A stretch of DNA of 64,000 bases. It comes from Clostridium ragsdalei P11. Lineage in GTDB: Bacteria > Bacillota > Clostridia > Clostridiales > Clostridiaceae. Numbering within the stretch: position 1 is the stretch's first letter; each line of letters opens with the position of its first letter. A program made the position numbers and the translations under genes. The notes beneath the pieces were generated by a model. The model did no database searches and was not told the origin of the DNA. It saw nothing but the letters and a program-made list of their open reading frames with translations. Location of the stretch: assembly GCF_001675165.1 (NCBI RefSeq), contig NZ_LROS01000079.1, forward strand, positions 62,001 to 126,000, read 5' to 3'. Shown in pieces: positions 45,607-53,596 of this stretch.

Positions 45607-47203
45607 ATATGGTTCCATCAGTTCTCCAATCAGTTCCACCTGATAAAACTCCATTTTCATCTCTCCAGATTATCTGACCTCTTCCAAAATCGGTCTCATC
45701 AATGGCATAACTTATTTTGTGCCCTTTATCGTACAAAGCTTTTGCCAAATACTGAGGAAAAGCATGCTCAATACTAATATTTTTTCCCTCATTCCACATC
45801 CATCTTGGAGCATCCAGTGCTGCTTGTGGATTTAAATTAAAATCAATACAGTTCATCAATACCTGTACATGAGCTTGAGGCTGCATAAAGGCTCCCATAA
45901 TTCCAAAAGGTCCTACAGCTTTGCCATTTTTCATTAAAAATCCAGGAATTATTGTGTGATATGGCTTTTTTTCAGGTTCCAGTGCATTGGCATGATTGGG
46001 ATCAAAGGAAAAATTTTTTCCTCTGTTATGCAGAGCAATACCTGTTCCAGGTACCACTAGCCCTGAACCAAAGTCCATATAATTACTCTGTATGTATGAC
46101 ACCATATTCCCATATCCATCAGCAGTAGCAAGATAAACCGTTCCACCTTTTGGGTTTTTACTAAATTCAGGCATAAAAGCAGTTTCTTTTATTCTTTTCC
46201 TTTTTTCATCAGCATAAGCATCAGACAGCAAGTCCTCTATTTTAATTGTCATTTTATTTCTATCTGTTACATACCTTAAAGTATCTTCAAAAGCCAATTT
46301 CACTGCTTCCATTTGCTTGTGATAAGTATCTACAGAATTTTTTTCATTGAATTCAAACCCCTTTAATATATTAAGAGCTATGAGTGCAGTGATACCCTGT
46401 CCATTTGGAGGAATCTCACACACATCATAACCTCTGTAATTAATACTTATAGGTTTTACCCATTCAGCATGGTATTTTTCTAGATCCTCTTTTCTTATAT
46501 ATCCACCAGTTTTCCTTGAAAAATCATCTATTTTTTCAGCCAGTTCTCCTCTATAAAATGCTTCACTTTTAGTCTCAGCTATAATTTTTAATGTTTTTGC
46601 ATGATCCTTTAAAGTAAACATTTCCCCTATTCTTGGAGCCCTTCCCTCTGGTGCAAAAGTATCAAACCAGTATTTAAATTTTTCATTAGTTAAATTTCTT
46701 TTGTATAACTCATAAGCTCTTCTCCAAAATTTTCCTACTGTTGGAGTTACAGGGAAACCTTCCTCTGCATACCTTATAGCAGGTTCTAATAGCTTTTCAA
46801 AAGGCAATTTCCCAAATTTTTCTGAAAGTGATGCCCATGCTGCAGGAATTCCTGGAACATTAACAGGTTCCCATCCAAACTGTGGTATTTGATTATATCC
46901 TGCTTTTTTCAAAATAGGTATAGAAATTCCTTTTGGCGATGGTCCACTTGAATTTAATCCATGCAATTTACCATTAAACCATACTGTAGCAAAAGCATCA
47001 CCACCAATTCCATTTGATGTTGGCTCACATACAGTCAAGCAGGCAGCTGTTGCAATAGCAGCATCTACTGCATTGCCCCCCTTTTTTAGAATCTCAAATC
47101 CAGCTTCTGCTGCGAAAGGTTGAGATGTAGCCACCATTCCTCTTTTCCCATAGGCCGTGCTTCTTGCTGAACTAAAAGGATTGTATAAGGCATTAAAATT
47201 CAT
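45596..47203 (-). CDS. ggt: Gamma-glutamyltransferase family enzyme
   Basis: 535 aa from the ATG at 47203 (GGGGGTGG 5 nt upstream; GTG at 47212 overlaps that site). N-terminal AFAAEAGFEILKKGGNAVDAAIA-type region, then the autocleavage Thr in NPKGGTVYLATADGYG and NYMDFGSGLVVPGTGIALHNRG. No signal peptide, so it is probably cytoplasmic, as in the glutathione-hydrolase-like or YwrD-type group. It hydrolyses or transfers gamma-glutamyl bonds. Confidence 0.88.
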   Translation of the reverse strand: MNFNALYNPFSSARSTAYGKRGMVATSQPFAAEAGFEILKKGGNAVDAAIATAACLTVCEPTSNGIGGDAFATVWFNGKLHGLNSSGPSPKGISIPILKKAGYNQIPQFGWEPVNVPGIPAAWASLSEKFGKLPFEKLLEPAIRYAEEGFPVTPTVGKFWRRAYELYKRNLTNEKFKYWFDTFAPEGRAPRIGEMFTLKDHAKTLKIIAETKSEAFYRGELAEKIDDFSRKTGGYIRKEDLEKYHAEWVKPISINYRGYDVCEIPPNGQGITALIALNILKGFEFNEKNSVDTYHKQMEAVKLAFEDTLRYVTDRNKMTIKIEDLLSDAYADEKRKRIKETAFMPEFSKNPKGGTVYLATADGYGNMVSYIQSNYMDFGSGLVVPGTGIALHNRGKNFSFDPNHANALEPEKKPYHTIIPGFLMKNGKAVGPFGIMGAFMQPQAHVQVLMNCIDFNLNPQAALDAPRWMWNEGKNISIEHAFPQYLAKALYDKGHKISYAIDETDFGRGQIIWRDENGVLSGGTDWRTDGTIYAW

Positions 47204-47311
47204 AATATCCACCCCCTATAATACTAATATGAAATAAAAGTAACATATTACATATATTATTAAAGTCATGATACAGCAACGTAAAACTTATGTCAATATA
47301 TTCCTCTATCC

Positions 47312-47494
47312 TTTATCCGATGACTACCTGCTCTAATACTCCCACTTCTACAAACGTACGTTGCGAGCAGCTACGTCTCTGGATAACGATTTTCCCTAAA
47401 GGATAACGTATTCTAAGTGCTTAAGCACTAAGAATCCTGTTAATAAGCATCAGGTGGAGTCAAAACTCCATCTGATGCCAAGAACTCTGTTTAT
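47312..47494 (+). repeat. Element A, copy 6 (with internal insertion)
   Basis: Lies in the 300-base gap between ggt and the ABC-F gene. The left end TTTATCCGATGACTACCTG is intact; the first hairpin is shortened (ACAAACGTACGTTGCGAGCAG). After GGATAACGATTTT there is an extra segment with TTCTAAGTGCTTAAGCACTAAGAA, then the usual GCATCAGGTGGAGT hairpin and AACTCTGTTTAT. Confidence 0.75.
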
Positions 47495-47515
47495 ATGTTT
47501 TCCTCCCCATCAGCC

Positions 47516-49135
47516 TTACATCTTATTTAATTGTTTCGCAATACATTGATATTCTTTATCCAATGCTTCTTTATCACAATCTTTTAAGGACATTCTAGAA
47601 ACAATTTCAGTAAGCTTCATCTGTAAAATTGATTTTTCTATATACACATTTTCCTGATTTTTTGATACCTTTTTATTTTTCTCAAATTGTTCCAAATTTC
47701 CTTCAAATTCCGTTATTTTTTCATTTTCAAGTATAAACACTCTATTCGCTACAGAATTTATAAAAGCTCTATCGTGAGATACAAAGAGTACAGTTCCTTC
47801 ATAACCTTTTAGGAAATCTTCTAGTGCCTCAATAGACTGCATATCAAGATAGTTTGTAGGTTCATCAAGAAGCAGTACATTAGCCTTTGATGCAAAAAGC
47901 TTTGCAAAAGAAACCTTTATTTTCTCTCCACCGCTTAAAACTTCAACCTTTTTATTCACTGCATCACCAAAAATCAATAATCTTGCTAAAATTGTTCGAA
48001 CACAGCTTTCACTTTGAATGCTACTAACCATAACATTTTGGAGTACAGTTTTATCAAAATCAAGATCTTCAAAGTTCTGATGAAAATATCCAATAACCGC
48101 TTTTGGCACAGTATAAATTTGCTCATCCTGCATATTTATAAGATTTAATAGTGTAGTTTTTCCAGAGCCATTATCTCCTACAACTGCTGTCTTCATTCCA
48201 TTATAAACCTTAAATTTAGCATTATGAAAAATCTCATTTTTATTATATTTAAAACAAAAATTAGAACTAGATATAATAATTTTATTCTGTGGAGGGTTGG
48301 TCAAAGAAAAATCAATTTTTACTTTTAAAATTTTATCGGGTTTTTCCTTAACTTGCAGCTTTTCAATACGTGACTTTATGCCCTTTACTGCACCATCTAA
48401 TTTTTTCTTCTTTTCATTGACTGCACGTTTGTGAAGCCTTGCTTCAGAATTTCCCATTCTCTTTGGAGTTTTTTTCATAGATTTTGATTTACTGTTTACA
48501 TCTCTTGTTGCTTTTTCAAGCCTTATTTTCTCCTCTATATATTCTTCATATTCCGTCTTCTGCCTTTTTATTCTCAAATCTTTTTGCTTTTTGTAAAAAG
48601 AATAGTTTCCTTCGTAAAAGAAAAGTTTGCCATTTCTTATTTCAATAATTTTATTACATAGGGTATCCATAAAATCTCTATCATGGCTTATCAGCACAAT
48701 AGTTTCTATCTTACTCAACTTTTCCTTTAGTATTTTAATACTTTTATAATCTAAATTGGACGTAGGTTCATCTGCCAGAAGCAAAGAACTGTTTTTACTT
48801 AACTCAGCTGCAATACTAAGTTTAGCACGTTCACCTCCACTTGCCTTCTGACAATCAAACTTATCATCGACTCCAAATTCTTTAAAAAGCTTACCTTGCG
48901 TATTCACATTTTCATCTGAAAATTGTTTTATATACGCTGCAGAACAATACCTTTTAATAACACCTGTATCTGCATCTGTCTCTCCTGATAAAATATTCAA
49001 AAGTGTAGTTTTACCTGCACCGTTTTCTCCTACAATACCAATTTTATCTCCTCTTCGTATTTCTAAATCATTGGTAGATATGATTAATCTATCTCCATAA
49101 TATTTTTTCAAATTCACAGCTTCTAAAATAAGCAT
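47516..49135 (-). CDS. ABC-F family ATPase, antibiotic resistance type
   Basis: 539 aa with two nucleotide-binding domains and no membrane part. Domain 1: GENGAGKTTLL, ASGGERAKLSIAAEL, LLLADEPTSNLD. Domain 2: GDNGSGKTTLL, LSGGEKIKVSFAKLF, VLLLDEPTNYLD. The linker (about residues 190-280) is Lys-rich with a KKTPKRMGNSEARLHKR segment. ARE ABC-F proteins bind ribosomes and push off antibiotics such as lincosamides or pleuromutilins. A leader with a possible short upstream frame and a terminator hairpin supports drug-induced expression. Exact drug range cannot be told. Confidence 0.87.
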   Translation of the reverse strand: MLILEAVNLKKYYGDRLIISTNDLEIRRGDKIGIVGENGAGKTTLLNILSGETDADTGVIKRYCSAAYIKQFSDENVNTQGKLFKEFGVDDKFDCQKASGGERAKLSIAAELSKNSSLLLADEPTSNLDYKSIKILKEKLSKIETIVLISHDRDFMDTLCNKIIEIRNGKLFFYEGNYSFYKKQKDLRIKRQKTEYEEYIEEKIRLEKATRDVNSKSKSMKKTPKRMGNSEARLHKRAVNEKKKKLDGAVKGIKSRIEKLQVKEKPDKILKVKIDFSLTNPPQNKIIISSSNFCFKYNKNEIFHNAKFKVYNGMKTAVVGDNGSGKTTLLNLINMQDEQIYTVPKAVIGYFHQNFEDLDFDKTVLQNVMVSSIQSESCVRTILARLLIFGDAVNKKVEVLSGGEKIKVSFAKLFASKANVLLLDEPTNYLDMQSIEALEDFLKGYEGTVLFVSHDRAFINSVANRVFILENEKITEFEGNLEQFEKNKKVSKNQENVYIEKSILQMKLTEIVSRMSLKDCDKEALDKEYQCIAKQLNKM

Positions 49136-49215
49136 AAAAAAAATCTCTCCTTTGCAAACGCTGGAAAGATAAATGAATCCATAAGTATATAGCTATGCCA
49201 AAAAAGCATAAACAT
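49123..49215 (-). CDS. Possible 30-residue leader peptide of the ABC-F gene
   Basis: ATG at 49215, stop TAG at 49123, giving MFMLFWHSYILMDSFIFPAF... It overlaps the ABC-F start in another phase and stops 12 nt inside it. No clear ribosome site; the case rests on leaders of this type being common before resistance ABC-F genes. Confidence 0.35.
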   Translation of the reverse strand: MFMLFWHSYILMDSFIFPAFAKERFFLCLF

Positions 49216-49256
49216 CTATAGTAATTATTATTTCATTTAAACTAACCCAGCAAAAA

Positions 49257-49327
49257 TAAAGGCACAAAAAGCCTTAAAAATAAATCACAATTGATTTTAA
49301 AAAACGCTGAATTAGTTAATCTTCATT
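49257..49327 (-). promoter_or_regulatory. Attenuator-like leader hairpins before the ABC-F gene
   Basis: On the minus strand TTAACTAATTCAGC can pair with GCTGGGTTAGTTTAA, and nested within it AAGGC-TTTTTGT-GCCTT runs into TATTTTT, a short terminator. The two folds could exclude each other as in drug-responsive attenuators. Confidence 0.45.
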
Positions 49328-49398
49328 AATTACATACCTTGACCTTTCTATAATATATTTTATATATTACTATATTTAGAATAATATATCAACCTATC

Positions 49399-50706
49399 TC
49401 ATTTCACATAACAATCACTGTTTATCTCATCTCTTGAAATTTCTTTTCCATATTCATAAGTAACTTTATAAGCTTTTGCCTCACAAACTGCCTTACCAGA
49501 TCTATTTACTGTTTTCACACTATTTACAAGTTTATAGGTCTTTTTAGTCAACTTAGAATTGGAATAAATATTAAATGTAAGTTTCTTATCATCAGTAGTA
49601 CATTCTATATATATGGGATACCCCAGTGTATTTTTAAATTTATAATCTATGTTTCCATAATCCACAGTAGCATCCATTCCAATACCTACATAACTCACAG
49701 GCATATTATGGTGATCTCTTTCTGTAGGCACTATACCTGATTCTACTACAGCATTATGAAGAGTACTTGATACCTGACATACTCCTCCTCCTAATCCAGA
49801 TTCCACTTTATCACCTACAATAACATGTGCGGCTTCATATCCTCTTTCTGCTGTTCTCTCTCCTACTATTTTGTTAAAACTAAAGGTTTCATTTGGCATA
49901 ACAACAGTTCCATTCAATGCTTTAGAAGCTACCTGTATGTTATTAGCTCTGTTTGCTGTAGAAGAAGAAAAATCCGTAGCAAAACTGGATATTTTCGTAT
50001 CTATTTTCTGCAAATCCGATTTCTTTATAGCAGGCTCAACTTTTTCTATTTTAACATCAACTATAATATCCTTAATATCCCTATTTCCTATTTCCCTATC
50101 AATATCCCTAAGAAGCTTGTCCTTATCAACCTCATATCCTACATCTTCTTTAGTAATTTGGAATTTATCGTTTTTACCTTTAGTTATACTTGCACTTACT
50201 TGTTTTTTATCACATTCACCTTGAATTTTTGATATAGTTTTTTCAATTTCTTTTTTATCATAACTGTATTCTAGAGAAAAATTTTTTTCTTTGCCACTGC
50301 TTATGATCTTGTATTTGTAAGACATGTCTCCACTTTTACCATAGTCAAAAGCATTTTTTATTGTATCTTCTAGGTTATAACTTATGTTCAACTTTGAATA
50401 ATTTATTGTATACATCTTATTGTCAATTTTAATCACTATATTTTTCTTTAATATCTCATTTATGTACTTATTCCTTAAAGTACTTACCGCTTCTTCTTGT
50501 GTTTTTCCGCTTAATTTTATACCTTCAACTTTAACTCCTGGATATATGAGTTTATTATATCTATTAACTAAAAAATGTACCCATATTACGTGTAAAGCAT
50601 ATATAAATAAAACTAATATACAAAGAGACCTTACTGCTTTCTTTTTATTAATTTTTAATTTTTGTTTTTTTATTAATCTTTCTTCTCTGTCTATACTTTC
50701 TACCAT
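49399..50706 (-). CDS. VanW family protein with N-terminal membrane anchor
   Basis: 435 aa. Basic start (KKQKLKINKKKAVRSL), one membrane helix at about 28-46, then a PG_binding_4-type repeat region (residues about 60-240) and the VanW domain: TANRANNIQVASKALNGTVVMPNETFSFN, GGGVCQVSSTLHNAVVES and ERDHHNMPVSYVGIGMDATVDYG. The end (KTYKLVNSVKTVNRSG...) may be part of a G5-like segment. Extracellular, cell-wall linked; exact role unknown. Confidence 0.88.
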   Translation of the reverse strand: MVESIDREERLIKKQKLKINKKKAVRSLCILVLFIYALHVIWVHFLVNRYNKLIYPGVKVEGIKLSGKTQEEAVSTLRNKYINEILKKNIVIKIDNKMYTINYSKLNISYNLEDTIKNAFDYGKSGDMSYKYKIISSGKEKNFSLEYSYDKKEIEKTISKIQGECDKKQVSASITKGKNDKFQITKEDVGYEVDKDKLLRDIDREIGNRDIKDIIVDVKIEKVEPAIKKSDLQKIDTKISSFATDFSSSTANRANNIQVASKALNGTVVMPNETFSFNKIVGERTAERGYEAAHVIVGDKVESGLGGGVCQVSSTLHNAVVESGIVPTERDHHNMPVSYVGIGMDATVDYGNIDYKFKNTLGYPIYIECTTDDKKLTFNIYSNSKLTKKTYKLVNSVKTVNRSGKAVCEAKAYKVTYEYGKEISRDEINSDCYVK

Positions 50707-50748
50707 TTACTACTATGAATCCTCCTAAAGCTCAAACTTACTTTTAAT

Positions 50749-50806
50749 AAAAGTTAATATATACTTGAAAATGTACCCTCTTATTCCCAAGTATATATCA
50801 ACTTTT
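50749..50806. terminator. Hairpin between the M56 gene and vanW
   Basis: AAAAGTTaATATATACTTG (50749-50767) pairs with CAAGTATATATcAACTTTT (50788-50806); 18 of 19 pairs hold. It follows the stop of the gene at 50817 and precedes the vanW ribosome site. Confidence 0.7.
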
Positions 50807-50816
50807 CACTTAGTAT

Positions 50817-52763
50817 CTATTTAGAAGCTTTTTCTTTAAGCTTGTTAAATTCTTCTTGGGACGGATAACCTGTATTTAAATTCAAACCTTCTTCTATGGA
50901 TTTTATTGCTGATTCTTTATCTCCTGCTTTTATTTGTGAATCTGCTAGATCATACCAGTAAAATCCTACCTTTGGCATTTCCTTTACTTTCTGCTCATAA
51001 TAAGGAACCACTGACTGCTTAAAGTAATTAGGATAGAGTTCTTCTGCTGATTTAAAATCTTTTCCATTCCACTTTAATATATCAACAACATAGGCATTGC
51101 CAGTATCATGGTTCCATGTAGCTATTGCCTTCATACTTTTTCCTGGAATATCTACTATGTCTAGTTTAGAATAATATATATCTTCATTTGATATTTTACC
51201 TAAGGCATTATTATTCCATTTATAAACGGAAAGTTGTCCTGTAGTTCCACCAATTCTTCTGCCCAGAAGCACTTCATCTTTTCCATCACCATCTATATCT
51301 GCTGTCTGTACAAAATCTATTTTAAAACCTTCTCCAGGCTCATCCAAAACCTTAGTCCAATTTCCACCTGCTTTTTTTAAGGCCATTACATTTATTTTTT
51401 CATTTTCTTCATTTAACTTATATGAAGTAATAATTTCATTCGTGCCATCCCCATCCAGGTCCTTTAAAAAAACATTATCCTCTTCTTTGGTATTACCCCA
51501 AGTTACAATTTGTGCATTTTTAGGTAAAAAACTTTTTACTATACTTACGTAATTTGTTTTATTTTGATCTGTTTCTAATAATCCACTTTTAGTTTCTTTT
51601 TTATTACTGGAAGTCGTAGTTTGTGAACTTCCAGTCGAAACTTCCTTAGCTATATTGGGATAATTTATTTTACTCTCTTTTGGTTTTAATACTTTATCAT
51701 TAGTTTTTAATCCCATAGCTTGGGCAGGTATATTAGTTATACCAATCATGCACACAGCAGCTAAAATTGAAACAGGTACTCCTATCCATTTAAACGGATG
51801 TTTCTTAAAATTTTTTATCATAATTACCCTCCTCTTTATATTTGACCCTCTTTTAATTATTCCACTAGTTCCAGGAACCCACTTAATACCTGAAACAAAT
51901 CGAGCAAGTTTTATAATAGTTTCACCGTATTTGTTTTGCTCTTCTTCCCCTAAATAGGACAGCACATGAGCATCACAGGCTAATTCGGAATCTTCTCTCA
52001 TCTTGCTAAAAGCAAACCATATTACAGGATTAAACCAGTTAATTATTTCCAAAAGCAATGTTATCCAGTTTACAAAGATATCTTTTCTCTTAAAATGAGA
52101 AAGTTCATGCAAAAAAATACACTTTTTTTCCTCAAGAGAAAGTTTCTGCACTAAATCCGAATCAATTAAAATCTTAGGATTAATAACCCCAAAAAGTGAA
52201 GGAGTCTTTACATATTTATCATAAATAATAGGTATAGATCTAGAAATATTCATAATAGCTTTGGATTTTTTTAAAATTGTAATTGTATCCATATCTTCGC
52301 AATGAGACTGCTTTCTTACCTTTAAAAAGAATATTCCATTCATAGATAATATAATAGATAAAATTAGGATAACACCTAATGCCCATACTACACTTGCTGC
52401 GTTAAAATAGTAATTAAAATCCTTAACTTTTGTTTCTTTGAAGTCACTCTTTTTTTCTAAATCAGATTCTGGAATTTGGCTGTCACTCTTAATATTATTT
52501 TCTTCATAGTTAGTATTTCTAACTATACTTTGAGATGTCTGAATTCTCTGGGTGGCATTTGCAAATACATTAAACTTACTTAGCGGGGTGTCGAATTCAG
52601 TAGGTATAATCAACCTAATGATAAGCAAAAACCATATAAAATATTGCCAAGAGGCATTAAGTTTATTTTTTAATAAATTTTTTAAAACAAGAATTATAAT
52701 TGTAACTATACTACCTACAACTGACGATAACACAACCATTTTAAATATATAAGAAAGCTGCAT
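50817..52763 (-). CDS. BlaR1/MecR1-type M56 membrane peptidase with FG-GAP-like extracellular part
   Basis: 648 aa. Four membrane helices in the first 340 residues; zinc motif HELSHFKRKD (HExxH) with ELACDAHVL as third-ligand region, both typical of BlaR1 antirepressors. The C-terminal outside portion is not a penicillin-binding domain: it has FLKDLDGDGTNEIIT and TADIDGDGKDEVLLG, like FG-GAP/VCBS calcium-binding repeats, then a TPR-like end (AIKSIEEGLNLNTG). It presumably senses an unknown signal and cleaves the BlaI-type repressor encoded upstream. Element B3 separates the two genes. Confidence 0.85.
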   Translation of the reverse strand: MQLSYIFKMVVLSSVVGSIVTIIILVLKNLLKNKLNASWQYFIWFLLIIRLIIPTEFDTPLSKFNVFANATQRIQTSQSIVRNTNYEENNIKSDSQIPESDLEKKSDFKETKVKDFNYYFNAASVVWALGVILILSIILSMNGIFFLKVRKQSHCEDMDTITILKKSKAIMNISRSIPIIYDKYVKTPSLFGVINPKILIDSDLVQKLSLEEKKCIFLHELSHFKRKDIFVNWITLLLEIINWFNPVIWFAFSKMREDSELACDAHVLSYLGEEEQNKYGETIIKLARFVSGIKWVPGTSGIIKRGSNIKRRVIMIKNFKKHPFKWIGVPVSILAAVCMIGITNIPAQAMGLKTNDKVLKPKESKINYPNIAKEVSTGSSQTTTSSNKKETKSGLLETDQNKTNYVSIVKSFLPKNAQIVTWGNTKEEDNVFLKDLDGDGTNEIITSYKLNEENEKINVMALKKAGGNWTKVLDEPGEGFKIDFVQTADIDGDGKDEVLLGRRIGGTTGQLSVYKWNNNALGKISNEDIYYSKLDIVDIPGKSMKAIATWNHDTGNAYVVDILKWNGKDFKSAEELYPNYFKQSVVPYYEQKVKEMPKVGFYWYDLADSQIKAGDKESAIKSIEEGLNLNTGYPSQEEFNKLKEKASK

Positions 52764-52790
52764 GAAAACTGTCCCCCCTACTTCTTTTTA

Positions 52791-52949
52791 GGAATTTGGA
52801 AGAAACTAACAAGTCAAAGATGCGACGGATATTTTTTATCAGACAAGGAGGTAGGTTCCGCAGATAGTGAATCCTATCTAAGGGTTCTACCGACGCAGTA
52901 TGATAAAAAATAGGTTAGCATACTGACTGGTTATTTCTTTGAAAATCCC
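52791..52949 (+). repeat. Element B, copy 3, between blaI- and blaR1-like genes
   Basis: GGAATTTGGAAGAAACTAAC ... GACTGGTTATTTCTTTGAAAATCCC. It fills the 167-bp gap between the two genes. Its right arm, read on the minus strand, encodes the last residues (GFSKK-stop) of the BlaI-like protein. Inner stems match copies 1 and 2. Confidence 0.8.
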
Positions 52950-53314
52950 TTATCATCTAATATTTGTTTTAATTCTTCTATTTCCTTCTCGGATAATTTC
53001 TCATCTTTTATAAAATTGGAAATCAACAAATTGATTGAGCCATCATAGACTTTTTTAATAAAAGATTTTGTCTCCACCTTTTTACATTCTTTCTCGGATA
53101 TATTAGGGGAATATAAATAAAAAGGTTCGTCTTTTTTTACATTGATAGCATCTTTAGTTACCAGTCTGCTAATAAGAGTATGAATAGTTTTGGGATTCCA
53201 AGAACTATTCTCCTTTAAAATCTCAATAATTTCGCTGGAAGTAAGGGGCGATTTTTTCCATAAAACTTTCATCACTTCCCATTCTGAATCCGATATTTTA
53301 GGTATTTTGTTCAA
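52931..53314 (-). CDS. BlaI/MecI-family repressor
   Basis: 127 aa from a TTG at 53314, 8 nt after AGGAGG. The frame can be extended to 53380, but that part is the promoter-operator. Winged helix: ISDSEWEVMKVLWKKSPLTSSEIIEI, then WNPKTIHTLISRLVTKDAI (recognition helix), YSPNISEKECKK. It should dimerise, bind TACA-x2-TGTA sites and be cleaved through the M56 partner. C-terminal five residues come from element B. Confidence 0.9.
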   Translation of the reverse strand: MNKIPKISDSEWEVMKVLWKKSPLTSSEIIEILKENSSWNPKTIHTLISRLVTKDAINVKKDEPFYLYSPNISEKECKKVETKSFIKKVYDGSINLLISNFIKDEKLSEKEIEELKQILDDKGFSKK

Positions 53315-53333
53315 TTTTTTCACCTCCTTTTGT

Positions 53334-53397
53334 ACTACAAATGTAGTCTTTAAATATGATACTACATTTGTAGTCTCCATTTGTCAAGCAAATTTTA
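53334..53397 (-). promoter_or_regulatory. Promoter and two BlaI-type operators
   Basis: Two palindromes, ACTACAAATGTAGT (53334-53347) and ACTACATTTGTAGT (53361-53374), each with the TACA-x2-TGTA core, lie 27 bp apart centre to centre. TTGACA (53397-53392) and a TAGTAT 17 bp on form a promoter that the second palindrome overlaps. Confidence 0.85.
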
Positions 53398-53463
53398 TAC
53401 TTTCATTAAAAAAATATAGGATAAATAGTATTTAACTATCTATCCTATAACAAACTTACTACA

Positions 53464-53596
53464 TTTATCCGATGACTACCTGCTCTAATACTCCCACTTC
53501 TACAAGTGGAAGTAAAGAGCAGTTACGTCCCTGGATAACGATTTCTAAGCATCAGATGGAGTCAAAACTCCATCTGATACTAAGAACTCTGTTTAT
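53464..53596 (+). repeat. Element A, copy 7 (near-canonical)
   Basis: TTTATCCGATGACTACCTG, the first hairpin CTCCCACTTCTACAAGTGG, GTCCCTGGATAACGATTTCTAAGCATC, the second hairpin CAGATGGAGT/ACTCCATCTG, AACTCTGTTTAT. The stop codon of the ABC exporter gene falls in its last bases. Confidence 0.85.

Noticed and set aside
53315-53380. N-terminal extension of the BlaI-like repressor
   Set aside because: These codons are the promoter-operator region; AGGAGG lies before the TTG at 53314.
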